Shown: positions 42,919 through 52,858 of the stretch, one piece after another
Layout: each line of letters opens with the position of its first letter
How positions within the stretch are numbered: position 1 is the stretch's first letter
Assembly: GCA_914767715.1 (NCBI GenBank)
Contig: OU612068.1
Location: 7,504,001-7,568,000 of the forward strand
DNA from: Membranipora membranacea
Taxonomy: Eukaryota > Bryozoa > Gymnolaemata > Cheilostomatida > Membraniporidae
Direction: 5' to 3'
Length of the DNA stretch: 64,000 bases
The notes under the pieces: generated by a model
What the model was told of the DNA's origin: nothing
Databases searched by the model: none
Seen by the model: the letters and a program-made list of their open reading frames with translations, nothing else
Made by a program: the position numbers and the translations under genes

Positions 42919-43740
42919 ATGGGAGTAGCTAAAGACATACGCGAGATATGCGAAGGTGTTGATTATGACTCAAGCAGTTATGTCATATTTTACAATTTAT
43001 CTAGAGTATCTCATATTGTCAGCCCTATTGGAGAAACAGACATGTGTTATGAGAGGTTTCCTTTTGTAAGTTTTGACAGCACTTGTTTTAGATATTGCTA
43101 TACTGATTACTTTACTGAGACATATAGATCAAATTTTGAACACGGAGGAAAGTGCCAGTATGTAGATCGTTCTGTATGTGAATATTACCCGGTTGTAGTT
43201 GGTCGCGAAGGTGATGGGGTAGCACTTGAGTATAAACAGTATATGCTAAAGTATGAAATTTACGATGTGGTTATGCCAACTCTGATCTATCACAAAGGTT
43301 ATGAAAACTACCTTCCAATATTGATGCATATGCTAAATACCACACACTGGAGCCACTCATTTGTGAGATTTTATAGAGAAAATCTTTTAAAATTCAGAAC
43401 AAACTGCGATATAATTGGAAAAGTAGTTGAGGATTATGTGGATTACATAAGCTCGGAAAAAGAGAAATGTGTCTCGTGTGTTTCACAACTCCTTGTAGGT
43501 GGGAACAAATACGCTAGCGACTTCCGTTCAAAGCTCGAGGAACTAAGAACAACAAATACTACAGTAGATGGGAAACTTATGCTAGAAAACATAGAAAAGA
43601 ATTCTAAGTTGGTCAGTGAGCTGTTGGGGGAAGGTGCGCCGTGTGCTGTTTATGTGAGTACCTATTCTACTGATTTACTAGAGATAGTGAAAATAATAAG
43701 AACATTAGGAACAAGCCATGACACTGCGTGTGGCGTATGA
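42919..43740 (+). CDS. Array family protein, copy 24 (B type, 273 aa)
   Basis: B-type gene, differing from copy 22 at one residue (DMCYERF versus DTCYERF) and a silent TCG at 43,455. It is the first B gene to use the TTTAAACTGA variant motif, with the intact motif and mini-ORF 88 nt upstream. Confidence 0.82.
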   Translation: MGVAKDIREICEGVDYDSSSYVIFYNLSRVSHIVSPIGETDMCYERFPFVSFDSTCFRYCYTDYFTETYRSNFEHGGKCQYVDRSVCEYYPVVVGREGDGVALEYKQYMLKYEIYDVVMPTLIYHKGYENYLPILMHMLNTTHWSHSFVRFYRENLLKFRTNCDIIGKVVEDYVDYISSEKEKCVSCVSQLLVGGNKYASDFRSKLEELRTTNTTVDGKLMLENIEKNSKLVSELLGEGAPCAVYVSTYSTDLLEIVKIIRTLGTSHDTACGV

Positions 43741-43878
43741 GGATCCAAACTTATGTCAACCGTATTATTTTTTTTAAGTTACTGCACTCGAAGGCTAGCA
43801 ACATAAGAAGAAATTTCACTAGGTATCTAAGTTCCATCATATTTAAATTGAAAAAAAAAAAATCTTATAAATAGTAAA

Positions 43879-44700
43879 ATGGGACTAGCTAGAGACATAT
43901 GCGAGATATGCGAAGATATTGATTGGAAATCAAACATTTATGTCATATTTTACAATTTATATAGAGCATCTAATATTGTCAGTCCTATTGGAGAAGCAGA
44001 CATATATTATGAGAGGTTTCCTTTTGTAAGTTTTGACAGTACTTGTTTTAGATACTGCGAGACCAATTACTTTGCTGAGACATATGGACCAGAGTCTAAC
44101 CTCAAAGGAGAACACCAATATGTAGATCGTTCTGTATGTGAATATTACCCGGTTGTAGTTAATCTCGAAGACGTCAGAATATCATTTGATTGTAAACAAT
44201 ACATGCTAAAGTATGAAATTTATGATGTGGCTCTGCCAACCCTGATCTACCACAAAGGTTATGAAAACTACCTCCCAATACTGACGTATATGCTAAATAC
44301 CACGCGCTGGAGCCAACCATTCGTGAGATTTTATAGAGAAAATCTTTTAAAATTCAGAACAGACTGCGATATAATCGGGAAAGTAGTTGAGGATTATGTG
44401 GGTTACATAAGCTCTGAAAAAGAGCAATATATCTCGTATATTTCACAACTCCTTACAAGCGGGAACAAATACACTAGCGACTTCCGTTCAAAGCTCGAGG
44501 AACTAAGAACAACAAATACTACAGTAGATGGGAAACTTATGCTAGAAAACATAGAAAAGAATTCTAAATTGACCGACAAACTATTGGCAGAAAGTGCACC
44601 ATATACTAGTTATATGAGTAAATATTATACTGATTTACTAGAGCTAGTGAAAATAATAAGAACATTAGGAACAAGACATGACACTCCATATGTCATATGA
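43879..44700 (+). CDS. Array family protein, copy 25 (A type, 273 aa)
   Basis: A-type gene identical to copy 23 except TDKLLAES in place of TDELLAES near residue 234. Confidence 0.82.
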   Translation: MGLARDICEICEDIDWKSNIYVIFYNLYRASNIVSPIGEADIYYERFPFVSFDSTCFRYCETNYFAETYGPESNLKGEHQYVDRSVCEYYPVVVNLEDVRISFDCKQYMLKYEIYDVALPTLIYHKGYENYLPILTYMLNTTRWSQPFVRFYRENLLKFRTDCDIIGKVVEDYVGYISSEKEQYISYISQLLTSGNKYTSDFRSKLEELRTTNTTVDGKLMLENIEKNSKLTDKLLAESAPYTSYMSKYYTDLLELVKIIRTLGTRHDTPYVI

Positions 44701-44835
44701 GGATATAAACTTATGTCAGCCGTATTATTTTTTTAAGTTACCACACTCAAAGGCTATCAGCGTAAGAAGAAATTTCACTAGGTATCTAAGTTCCATCATA
44801 TTTAAATTGAAAAAAAAAATCTTATAAATAGTAAA

Positions 44836-44892
44836 ATGGGACTAGCTAGAGACATACACGAGACACTGGTATCTAAGTTCCATCGTGTTTAA
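44836..44892 (+). CDS. Mini-ORF 2 (18 aa)
   Basis: Same truncated start and same stop as the unit 2,005 bp upstream; sequence unchanged by eye. Its preservation may reflect homogenisation, not selection. Confidence 0.55.
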   Translation: MGLARDIHETLVSKFHRV

Positions 44893-44923
44893 ACTGAAAA
44901 AAAAATATCTTGTAGATATCAAA

Positions 44924-45745
44924 ATGGGAGTAGCTAAAGACATACGCGAGATATGCGAAGGTGTTGATTATGACTCAAGCAGTTATGTCATATTTTACAA
45001 TTTATCTAGAGTATCTCATATTGTCAGCCCTATTGGAGAAACAGACACGTGTTATGAGAGGTTTCCTTTTGTAAGTTTTGACAGCACTTGTTTTAGATAT
45101 TGCTATACTGATTACTTTACTGAGACATATAGATCAAATTTTGAACACGGAGGAAAGTGCCAGTATGTAGATCGTTCTGTATGTGAATATTACCCGGTTG
45201 TAGTTGGTCGCGAAGGTGACGGGGTAGCACTTGAGTATAAACAGTATATGCTACAGTATGAAATTTACGATGTGGTTATGCCAACTCTGATCTATCACAA
45301 AGGTTATGAAAACTACCTTCCAATATTGATGCATATGCTAAATACCACACACTGGAGCCACTCATTTGTGAGATTTTATAGAGAAAATCTTTTAAAATTC
45401 AGAACAAACTGCGATATAATTGGAAAAGTAGTTGAGGATTATGTGGATTACATAAGCTCTGAAAAAGAGAAATGTGTCTCGTGTGTTTCACAACTCCTTG
45501 TAGGTGGGAACAAATACGCTAGCGACTTCCGTTCAAAGCTCGAGGAACTAAGAACAACAAATACTACAGTAGATGGGAAACTTATGCTAGAAAACATAGA
45601 AAAGAATTCCAAGTTGGTCAGTGAGCTGTTGGGGGAAGGTGCGCCGTGTGCTGTTTATGTGAGTACCTATTCTACTGATTTACTAGAGATAGTGAAAATA
45701 ATAAGAACATTAGGAACAAGCCATGACACTGCGTGTGGCGTATGA
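44924..45745 (+). CDS. Array family protein, copy 26 (B type, 273 aa)
   Basis: B-type gene with one private residue (YMLQYEIYD for YMLKYEIYD). It shares a silent GGTGAC and AATTCC with hybrid copy 31, hinting at direct exchange between the two. Confidence 0.82.
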   Translation: MGVAKDIREICEGVDYDSSSYVIFYNLSRVSHIVSPIGETDTCYERFPFVSFDSTCFRYCYTDYFTETYRSNFEHGGKCQYVDRSVCEYYPVVVGREGDGVALEYKQYMLQYEIYDVVMPTLIYHKGYENYLPILMHMLNTTHWSHSFVRFYRENLLKFRTNCDIIGKVVEDYVDYISSEKEKCVSCVSQLLVGGNKYASDFRSKLEELRTTNTTVDGKLMLENIEKNSKLVSELLGEGAPCAVYVSTYSTDLLEIVKIIRTLGTSHDTACGV

Positions 45746-45883
45746 GGATCCAAACTTATGTCAACCGTATTATTTTTTTTAAGTTACTGCACTCGAAGGC
45801 TAGCAACATAAGAAGAAATTTCACTAGGTATCTAAGTTCCATCATATTTAAATTGAAAAAAAAAATATCTTATAAATAGTAAA

Positions 45884-46705
45884 ATGGGACTAGCTAGAGA
45901 CATATGCGAGATATGCGAAGATATTGATTGGAAATCAAACATTTATGTCATATTTTACAATTTATATAGAGCATCTAATATTGTCAGTCCTATTGGAGAA
46001 GCAGACATATATTATGAGAGGTTTCCTTTTGTAAGTTTTGACAGTACTTGTTTTAGATACTGCGAGACCAATTACTTTGCTGAGACATATGGACCAGAGT
46101 CTAACCTCAAAGGAGAACACCAATATGTAGATCGTTCTGTATGTGAATATTACCCGGTTGTAGTTAATCTCGAAGACGTCAGAATATCATTTGATTGTAA
46201 ACAATACATGCTAAAGTATGAAATTTATGATGTGGCTCTGCCAACCCTGATCTACCACAAAGGTTATGAAAACTACCTCCCAATACTGACGTATATGCTA
46301 AATACCACGCGCTGGAGCCAACCATTCGTGAGATTTTATAGAGAAAATCTTTTAAAATTCAGAACAGACTGCGATATAATCGGGAAAGTAGTTGAGGATT
46401 ATGTGGGTTACATAAGCTCTGAAAAAGAGCAATATATCTCGTATATTTCACAACTCCTTACAAGCGGGAACAAATACACTAGCGACTTCCGTTCAAAGCT
46501 CGAGGAACTAAGAACAACAAATACTACAGTAGATGGGAAACTTATGCTAGAAAACATAGAAAAGAATTCTAAATTGACCGACGAACTATTGGCAGAAAGT
46601 GCACCATATACTAGTTATATGAGTAAATATTATACTGATTTACTAGAGCTAGTGAAAATAATAAGAACATTAGGAACAAGACATGACACTCCATATGTCA
46701 TATGA
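45884..46705 (+). CDS. Array family protein, copy 27 (A type, 273 aa)
   Basis: A-type gene with the same protein sequence as copy 23. The leader reads AAATATCTTATAAATAG after the A-run, where copies 23 and 25 have AAAATCTTATAAATAG. Confidence 0.82.
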   Translation: MGLARDICEICEDIDWKSNIYVIFYNLYRASNIVSPIGEADIYYERFPFVSFDSTCFRYCETNYFAETYGPESNLKGEHQYVDRSVCEYYPVVVNLEDVRISFDCKQYMLKYEIYDVALPTLIYHKGYENYLPILTYMLNTTRWSQPFVRFYRENLLKFRTDCDIIGKVVEDYVGYISSEKEQYISYISQLLTSGNKYTSDFRSKLEELRTTNTTVDGKLMLENIEKNSKLTDELLAESAPYTSYMSKYYTDLLELVKIIRTLGTRHDTPYVI

Positions 46706-46840
46706 GGATATAAACTTATGTCAGCCGTATTATTTTTTTAAGTTACCACACTCAAAGGCTATCAGCGTAAGAAGAAATTTCACTAGGTATCTAAGTTCCA
46801 TCATATTTAAATTGAAAAAAAAAATCTTATAAATAGTAAA

Positions 46841-46897
46841 ATGGGACTAGCTAGAGACATACACGAGACACTGGTATCTAAGTTCCATCGTGTTTAA
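46841..46897 (+). CDS. Mini-ORF 3 (18 aa)
   Basis: Third occurrence, unchanged, with motif at about 46,806 and the TTTAAACTGA variant overlapping its stop. Confidence 0.55.
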   Translation: MGLARDIHETLVSKFHRV

Positions 46898-46928
46898 ACT
46901 GAAAAAAAAATATCTTGTAGATATCAAA

Positions 46929-47750
46929 ATGGGAGTAGCTAAAGACATACGCGAGATATGCGAAGGTGTTGATTATGACTCAAGCAGTTATGTCATATTT
47001 TACAATTTATCTAGAGTATCTCATATTGTCAGCCCTATTGGAGAAACAGACACGTGTTATGAGAGGTTTCCTTTTGTAAGTTTTGACAGCACTTGTTTTA
47101 GATATTGCTATACTGATTACTTTACTGAGACATATAGATCAAATTTTGAACACGGAGGAAAGTGCCAGTATGTAGATCGTTCTGTATGTGAATATTACCC
47201 GGTTGTAGTTGGTCGCGAAGGTGATGGGGTAGCACTTGAGTATAAACAGTATATGCTAAAGTATGAAATTTACGATGTGGTTATGCCAACTCTGATCTAT
47301 CACAAAGGTTATGAAAACTACCTTCCAATATTGATGCATATGCTAAATACCACACACTGGAGCCACTCATTTGTGAGATTTTATAGAGAAAATCTTTTAA
47401 AATTCAGAACAAACTGCGATATAATTGGAAAAGTAGTTGAGGATTATGTGGATTACATAAGCTCTGAAAAAGAGAAATGTGTCTCGTGTGTTTCACAACT
47501 CCTTGTAGGTGGGAACAAATACGCTAGCGACTTCCGTTCAAAGCTCGAGGATCTAAGAACAACAAATACTACAGTAGATGGGAAACTTATGCTAGAAAAC
47601 ATAGAAAAGAATTCTAAGTTGGTCAGTGAGCTGTTGGGGGAAGGTGCGCCGTGTGCTGTTTATGTGAGTACCTATTCTACTGATTTACTAGAGATAGTGA
47701 AAATAATAAGAACATTAGGAACAAGCCATGACACTGCGTGTGGCGTATGA
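46929..47750 (+). CDS. Array family protein, copy 28 (B type, 273 aa)
   Basis: B-type gene with LEDLRTTNT instead of LEELRTTNT near residue 208, a change shared only with copy 30, so these two units are sister duplicates. Confidence 0.82.
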   Translation: MGVAKDIREICEGVDYDSSSYVIFYNLSRVSHIVSPIGETDTCYERFPFVSFDSTCFRYCYTDYFTETYRSNFEHGGKCQYVDRSVCEYYPVVVGREGDGVALEYKQYMLKYEIYDVVMPTLIYHKGYENYLPILMHMLNTTHWSHSFVRFYRENLLKFRTNCDIIGKVVEDYVDYISSEKEKCVSCVSQLLVGGNKYASDFRSKLEDLRTTNTTVDGKLMLENIEKNSKLVSELLGEGAPCAVYVSTYSTDLLEIVKIIRTLGTSHDTACGV

Positions 47751-47888
47751 GGATCCAAACTTATGTCAACCGTATTATTTTTTTTAAGTTACTGCACTCG
47801 AAGGCTAGCAACATAAGAAGAAATTTCACTAGGTATCTAAGTTCCATCATATTTAAATTGAAAAAAAAAATATCTTATAAATAGTAAA

Positions 47889-48710
47889 ATGGGACTAGCT
47901 AGAGACATATGCGAGATATGCGAAGATATTGATTGGAAATCAAACATTTATGTCATATTTTACAATTTATATAGAGCATCTAATATTGTCAGTCCTATTG
48001 GAGAAGCAGACATATATTATGAGAGGTTTCCTTTTGTAAGTTTTGACAGTACTTGTTTTAGATACTGCGAGACCAATTACTTTGCTGAGACATATGGACC
48101 AGAGTCTAACCTCAAAGGAGAACACCAATATGTAGATCGTTCTGTATGTGAATATTACCCGGTTGTAGTTAATCTCGAAGACGTCAGAATATCATTTGAT
48201 TGTAAACAATACATGCTAAAGTATGAAATTTATGATGTGGCTCTGCCAACCCTGATCTACCACAAAGGTTATGAAAACTACCTCCCAATACTGACGTATA
48301 TGCTAAATACCACGCGCTGGAGCCAACCATTCGTGAGATTTTATAGAGAAAATCTTTTAAAATTCAGAACAGACTGCGATATAATCGGGAAAGTAGTTGA
48401 GGATTATGTGGGTTACATAAGCTCTGAAAAAGAGCAATATATCTCGTATATTTCACAACTCCTTACAAGCGGGAACAAATACACTAGCGACTTCCGTTCA
48501 AAGCTCGAGGAACTAAGAACAACAAATACTACAGTAGATGGGAAACTTATGCTAGAAAACATAGAAAAGAATTCTAAATTGACCGACGAACTATTGGCAG
48601 AAAGTGCACCATATACTAGTTATATGAGTAAATATTATACTGATTTACTAGAGCTAGTGAAAATAATAAGAACATTAGGAACAAGACATGACACTCCATA
48701 TGTCATATGA
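47889..48710 (+). CDS. Array family protein, copy 29 (A type, 273 aa)
   Basis: A-type gene with the same protein sequence as copies 23 and 27. Shares with copy 27 the AAATATCTTATAAATAG leader. Confidence 0.82.
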   Translation: MGLARDICEICEDIDWKSNIYVIFYNLYRASNIVSPIGEADIYYERFPFVSFDSTCFRYCETNYFAETYGPESNLKGEHQYVDRSVCEYYPVVVNLEDVRISFDCKQYMLKYEIYDVALPTLIYHKGYENYLPILTYMLNTTRWSQPFVRFYRENLLKFRTDCDIIGKVVEDYVGYISSEKEQYISYISQLLTSGNKYTSDFRSKLEELRTTNTTVDGKLMLENIEKNSKLTDELLAESAPYTSYMSKYYTDLLELVKIIRTLGTRHDTPYVI

Positions 48711-48845
48711 GGATATAAACTTATGTCAGCCGTATTATTTTTTTAAGTTACCACACTCAAAGGCTATCAGCGTAAGAAGAAATTTCACTAGGTATCTAAG
48801 TTCCATCATATTTAAATTGAAAAAAAAAATCTTATAAATAGTAAA

Positions 48846-48902
48846 ATGGGACTAGCTAGAGACATACACGAGACACTGGTATCTAAGTTCCATCGTGTTT
48901 AA
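48846..48902 (+). CDS. Mini-ORF 4 (18 aa)
   Basis: Fourth occurrence, unchanged. The following leader differs from the others by AAAAAAAATCTTG in place of AAAATATCTTG. Confidence 0.55.
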   Translation: MGLARDIHETLVSKFHRV

Positions 48903-48933
48903 ACTGAAAAAAAAAAATCTTGTAGATATCAAA

Positions 48934-49755
48934 ATGGGAGTAGCTAAAGACATACGCGAGATATGCGAAGGTGTTGATTATGACTCAAGCAGTTATGTCA
49001 TATTTTACAATTTATCTAGAGTATCTCATATTGTCAGCCCTATTGGAGAAACAGACACGTGTTATGAGAGGTTTCCTTTTGTAAGTTTTGACAGCACTTG
49101 TTTTAGATATTGCTATACTGATTACTTTACTGAGACATATAGATCAAATTTTGAACACGGAGGAAAGTGCCAGTATGTAGATCGTTCTGTATGTGAATAT
49201 TACCCGGTTGTAGTTGGTCGCGAAGGTGATGGGGTAGCACTTGAGTATAAACAGTATATGCTAAAGTATGAAATTTACGATGTGGTTATGCCAACTCTGA
49301 TCTATCACAAAGGTTATGAAAACTACCTTCCAATATTGATGCATATGCTAAATACCACACACTGGAGCCACTCATTTGTGAGATTTTATAGAGAAAATCT
49401 TTTAAAATTCAGAACAAACTGCGATATAATTGGAAAAGTAGTTGAGGATTATGTGGATTACATAAGCTCTGAAAAAGAGAAATGTGTCTCGTGTGTTTCA
49501 CAACTCCTTGTAGGTGGGAACAAATACGCTAGCGACTTCCGTTCAAAGCTCGAGGATCTAAGAACAACAAATACTACAGTAGATGGGAAACTTATGCTAG
49601 AAAACATAGAAAAGAATTCTAAGTTGGTCAGTGAGCTGTTGGGGGAAGGTGCGCCGTGTGCTGTTTATGTGAGTACCTATTCTACTGATTTACTAGAGAT
49701 AGTGAAAATAATAAGAACATTAGGAACAAGCCATGACACTGCGTGTGGCGTATGA
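48934..49755 (+). CDS. Array family protein, copy 30 (B type, 273 aa)
   Basis: B-type gene; same protein as copy 28, including LEDLRTTNT. Its leader palindrome is weakened (AAAATCTTGTAGATATC). Confidence 0.82.
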   Translation: MGVAKDIREICEGVDYDSSSYVIFYNLSRVSHIVSPIGETDTCYERFPFVSFDSTCFRYCYTDYFTETYRSNFEHGGKCQYVDRSVCEYYPVVVGREGDGVALEYKQYMLKYEIYDVVMPTLIYHKGYENYLPILMHMLNTTHWSHSFVRFYRENLLKFRTNCDIIGKVVEDYVDYISSEKEKCVSCVSQLLVGGNKYASDFRSKLEDLRTTNTTVDGKLMLENIEKNSKLVSELLGEGAPCAVYVSTYSTDLLEIVKIIRTLGTSHDTACGV

Positions 49756-49893
49756 GGATCCAAACTTATGTCAACCGTATTATTTTTTTTAAGTTACTGC
49801 ACTCGAAGGCTAGCAACATAAGAAGAAATTTCACTAGGTATCTAAGTTCCATCATATTTAAATTGAAAAAAAAAAAATCTTATAAATAGTAAA

Positions 49894-50715
49894 ATGGGAC
49901 TAGCTAGAGACATATGCGAGATATGCGAAGATATTGATTGGAAATCAAACATTTATGTCATATTTTACAATTTATATAGAGCATCTAATATTGTCAGTCC
50001 TATTGGAGAAGCAGACATATATTATGAGAGGTTTCCTTTTGTAAGTTTTGACAGTACTTGTTTTAGATACTGCGAGACCAATTACTTTGCTGAGACATAT
50101 GGACCAGAGTCTAACCTCAAAGGAGAACACCAATATGTAGATCGTTCTGTATGTGAATATTACCCGGTTGTAGTTGGTCGCGAAGGTGACGGGGTAGCAC
50201 TTGAGTATAAACAGTATATGCTAAAGTATGAAATTTACGATGTGGTTATGCCAACTCTGATCTATCACAAAGGTTATGAAAACTACCTTCCAATATTGAT
50301 GCATATGCTAAATACCACACACTGGAGCCACTCATTTGTGAGATTTTATAGAGAAAATCTTTTAAAATTCAGAACAAACTGCGATATAATTGGAAAAGTA
50401 GTTGAGGATTATGTGGATTACATAAGCTCTGAAAAAGAGAAATGTGTCTCGTGTGTTTCACAACTCCTTGTAGGTGGGAACAAATACGCTAGCGACTTCC
50501 GTTCAAAGCTCGAGGAACTAAGAACAACAAATACTACAGTAGATGGGAAACTTATGCTAGAAAACATAGAAAAGAATTCCAAGTTGGTCAGTGAGCTGTT
50601 GGGGGAAGGTGCGCCGTGTGCTGTTTATGTGAGTACCTATTCTACTGATTTACTAGAGATAGTGAAAATAATAAGAACATTAGGAACAAGCCATGACACT
50701 GCGTGTGGCGTATGA
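49894..50715 (+). CDS. Array family protein, copy 31 (A/B crossover hybrid, 273 aa)
   Basis: Residues 1 to about 93 are A type (EDIDWKSN, CETNYF, LKGEHQ); the rest is B type (GREGDGVALEYKQY onward). The switch falls in the stretch DRSVCEYYPVVV that is identical in both types. The unit is 960 bp instead of 2,005 bp because the A tail, mini-ORF and B head are gone: the product of one unequal crossover. The frame is intact. Confidence 0.85.
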   Translation: MGLARDICEICEDIDWKSNIYVIFYNLYRASNIVSPIGEADIYYERFPFVSFDSTCFRYCETNYFAETYGPESNLKGEHQYVDRSVCEYYPVVVGREGDGVALEYKQYMLKYEIYDVVMPTLIYHKGYENYLPILMHMLNTTHWSHSFVRFYRENLLKFRTNCDIIGKVVEDYVDYISSEKEKCVSCVSQLLVGGNKYASDFRSKLEELRTTNTTVDGKLMLENIEKNSKLVSELLGEGAPCAVYVSTYSTDLLEIVKIIRTLGTSHDTACGV

Positions 50716-50853
50716 GGATCCAAACTTATGTCAACCGTATTATTTTTTTTAAGTTACTGCACTCGAAGGCTAGCAACATAAGAAGAAATTTCACTAGGTA
50801 TCTAAGTTCCATCATATTTAAATTGAAAAAAAAAAAATCTTATAAATAGTAAA

Positions 50854-51675
50854 ATGGGACTAGCTAGAGACATATGCGAGATATGCGAAGATATTGATTG
50901 GAAATCAAACATTTATGTCATATTTTACAATTTATATAGAGCATCTAATATTGTCAGTCCTATTGGAGAAGCAGACATATATTATGAGAGGTTTCCTTTT
51001 GTAAGTTTTGACAGTACTTGTTTTAGATACTGCGAGACCAATTACTTTGCTGAGACATATGGACCAGAGTCTAACCTCAAAGGAGAACACCAATATGTAG
51101 ATCGTTCTGTATGTGAATATTACCCGGTTGTAGTTAATCTCGAAGACGTCAGAATATCATTTGATTGTAAACAATACATGCTAAAGTATGAAATTTATGA
51201 TGTGGCTCTGCCAACCCTGATCTACCACAAAGGTTATGAAAACTACCTCCCAATACTGACGTATATGCTAAATACCACGCGCTGGAGCCAACCATTCGTG
51301 AGATTTTATAGAGAAAATCTTTTAAAATTCAGAACAGACTGCGATATAATCGGGAAAGTAGTTGAGGATTATGTGGGTTACATAAGCTCTGAAAAAGAGC
51401 AATATATCTCGTATATTTCACAACTCCTTACAAGCGGGAACAAATACACTAGCGACTTCCGTTCAAAGCTCGAGGAACTAAGAACAACAAATACTACAGT
51501 AGATGGGAAACTTATGCTAGAAAACATAGAAAAGAATTCTAAATTGACCGACGAACTATTGGCAGAAAGTGCACCATATACTAGTTATATGAGTAAATAT
51601 TATACTGATTTACTAGAGCTAGTGAAAATAATAAGAACATTAGGAACAAGACATGACACTCCATATGTCATATGA
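50854..51675 (+). CDS. Array family protein, copy 32 (A type, 273 aa)
   Basis: A-type gene with the same protein as copy 23. It restarts the regular 2,005-bp order after the hybrid. Confidence 0.82.
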   Translation: MGLARDICEICEDIDWKSNIYVIFYNLYRASNIVSPIGEADIYYERFPFVSFDSTCFRYCETNYFAETYGPESNLKGEHQYVDRSVCEYYPVVVNLEDVRISFDCKQYMLKYEIYDVALPTLIYHKGYENYLPILTYMLNTTRWSQPFVRFYRENLLKFRTDCDIIGKVVEDYVGYISSEKEQYISYISQLLTSGNKYTSDFRSKLEELRTTNTTVDGKLMLENIEKNSKLTDELLAESAPYTSYMSKYYTDLLELVKIIRTLGTRHDTPYVI

Positions 51676-51810
51676 GGATATAAACTTATGTCAGCCGTAT
51701 TATTTTTTTAAGTTACCACACTCAAAGGCTATCAGCGTAAGAAGAAATTTCACTAGGTATCTAAGTTCCATCATATTTAAATTGAAAAAAAAAATCTTAT
51801 AAATAGTAAA

Positions 51811-51867
51811 ATGGGACTAGCTAGAGACATACACGAGACACTGGTATCTAAGTTCCATCGTGTTTAA
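51811..51867 (+). CDS. Mini-ORF 5 (18 aa)
   Basis: Last occurrence, again unchanged, with two promoter-like motifs around it. Confidence 0.55.
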   Translation: MGLARDIHETLVSKFHRV

Positions 51868-51898
51868 ACTGAAAAAAAAATATCTTGTAGATATCAAA

Positions 51899-52720
51899 AT
51901 GGGAGTAGCTAAAGACATACGCGAGATATGCGAAGGTGTTGATTATGACTCAAGCAGTTATGTCATATTTTACAATTTATCTAGAGTATCTCATATTGTC
52001 AGCCCTATTGGAGAAACAGACACGTGTTATGAGAGGTTTCCTTTTGTAAGTTTTGACAGCACTTGTTTTAGATATTGCTATACTGATTACTTTACTGAGA
52101 CATATAGATCAAATTTTGAACACGGAGGAAAGTGCCAGTATGTAGATCGTTCTGTATGTGAATATTACCCGGTTGTAGTTGGTCGCGAAGGTGATGGGGT
52201 AGCACTTGAGTATAAACAGTATATGCTAAAGTATGAAATTTACGATGTGGTTATGCCAACTCTGATCTATCACAAAGGTCATGAAAACTACCTTCCAATA
52301 TTGATGCATATGCTAAATACCACACACTGGAGCCACTCATTTGTGAGATTTTATAGAGAAAATCTTTTAAAATTCAGAACAAACTGCGATATAATTGGAA
52401 AAGTAGTTGAGGATTATGTGGATTACATAAGCTCTGAAAAAGAGAAATGTGTCTCGTGTGTTTCACAACTCCTTGTAGGTGGGAACAAATACGCTAGCGA
52501 CTTCCGTTCAAAGCTCGAGGAACTAAGAACAACAAATACTACAGTAGATGGGAAACTTATGCTAGAAAACATAGAAAAGAATTCTAAGTTGGTCAGTGAG
52601 CTGTTGGGGGAAGGTGCGCCGTGTGCTGTTTATGTGAGTACCTATTCTACTGATTTACTAGAGATAGTGAAAATAATAAGAACATTAGGAACAAGCCATG
52701 ACACTGCGTGTGGCGTATGA
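51899..52720 (+). CDS. Array family protein, copy 33 (B type, 273 aa)
   Basis: B-type gene, last complete family member, with one private residue (YHKGHENY for YHKGYENY, base 52,280). Confidence 0.82.
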   Translation: MGVAKDIREICEGVDYDSSSYVIFYNLSRVSHIVSPIGETDTCYERFPFVSFDSTCFRYCYTDYFTETYRSNFEHGGKCQYVDRSVCEYYPVVVGREGDGVALEYKQYMLKYEIYDVVMPTLIYHKGHENYLPILMHMLNTTHWSHSFVRFYRENLLKFRTNCDIIGKVVEDYVDYISSEKEKCVSCVSQLLVGGNKYASDFRSKLEELRTTNTTVDGKLMLENIEKNSKLVSELLGEGAPCAVYVSTYSTDLLEIVKIIRTLGTSHDTACGV

Positions 52721-52858
52721 GGATCCAAACTTATGTCAACCGTATTATTTTTTTTAAGTTACTGCACTCGAAGGCTAGCAACATAAGAAGAAATTTCACT
52801 AGGTATCTAAGTTCCATCATATTTAAATTGAAAAAAAAAAAATCTTATAAATAGTAAA

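Larger units (their letters stand above)
41874..52858 (+). repeat. 2,005-bp higher-order tandem repeat (A gene, mini-ORF, B gene)
   Basis: A-gene starts fall at 41874, 43879, 45884, 47889 and 49894, each exactly 2,005 bp apart, then 50854 (960 bp, hybrid unit) and 52859 (2,005 bp). Each full unit holds an A gene, a spacer with an 18-codon mini-ORF and a second promoter-like motif, and a B gene. Units differ by only a few bases (for example K/E at 44,578, E/D at 47,551 and 49,556, Y/H at 52,280), so the amplification is very recent or actively homogenised. Copy number could be mis-assembled. Confidence 0.9.
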
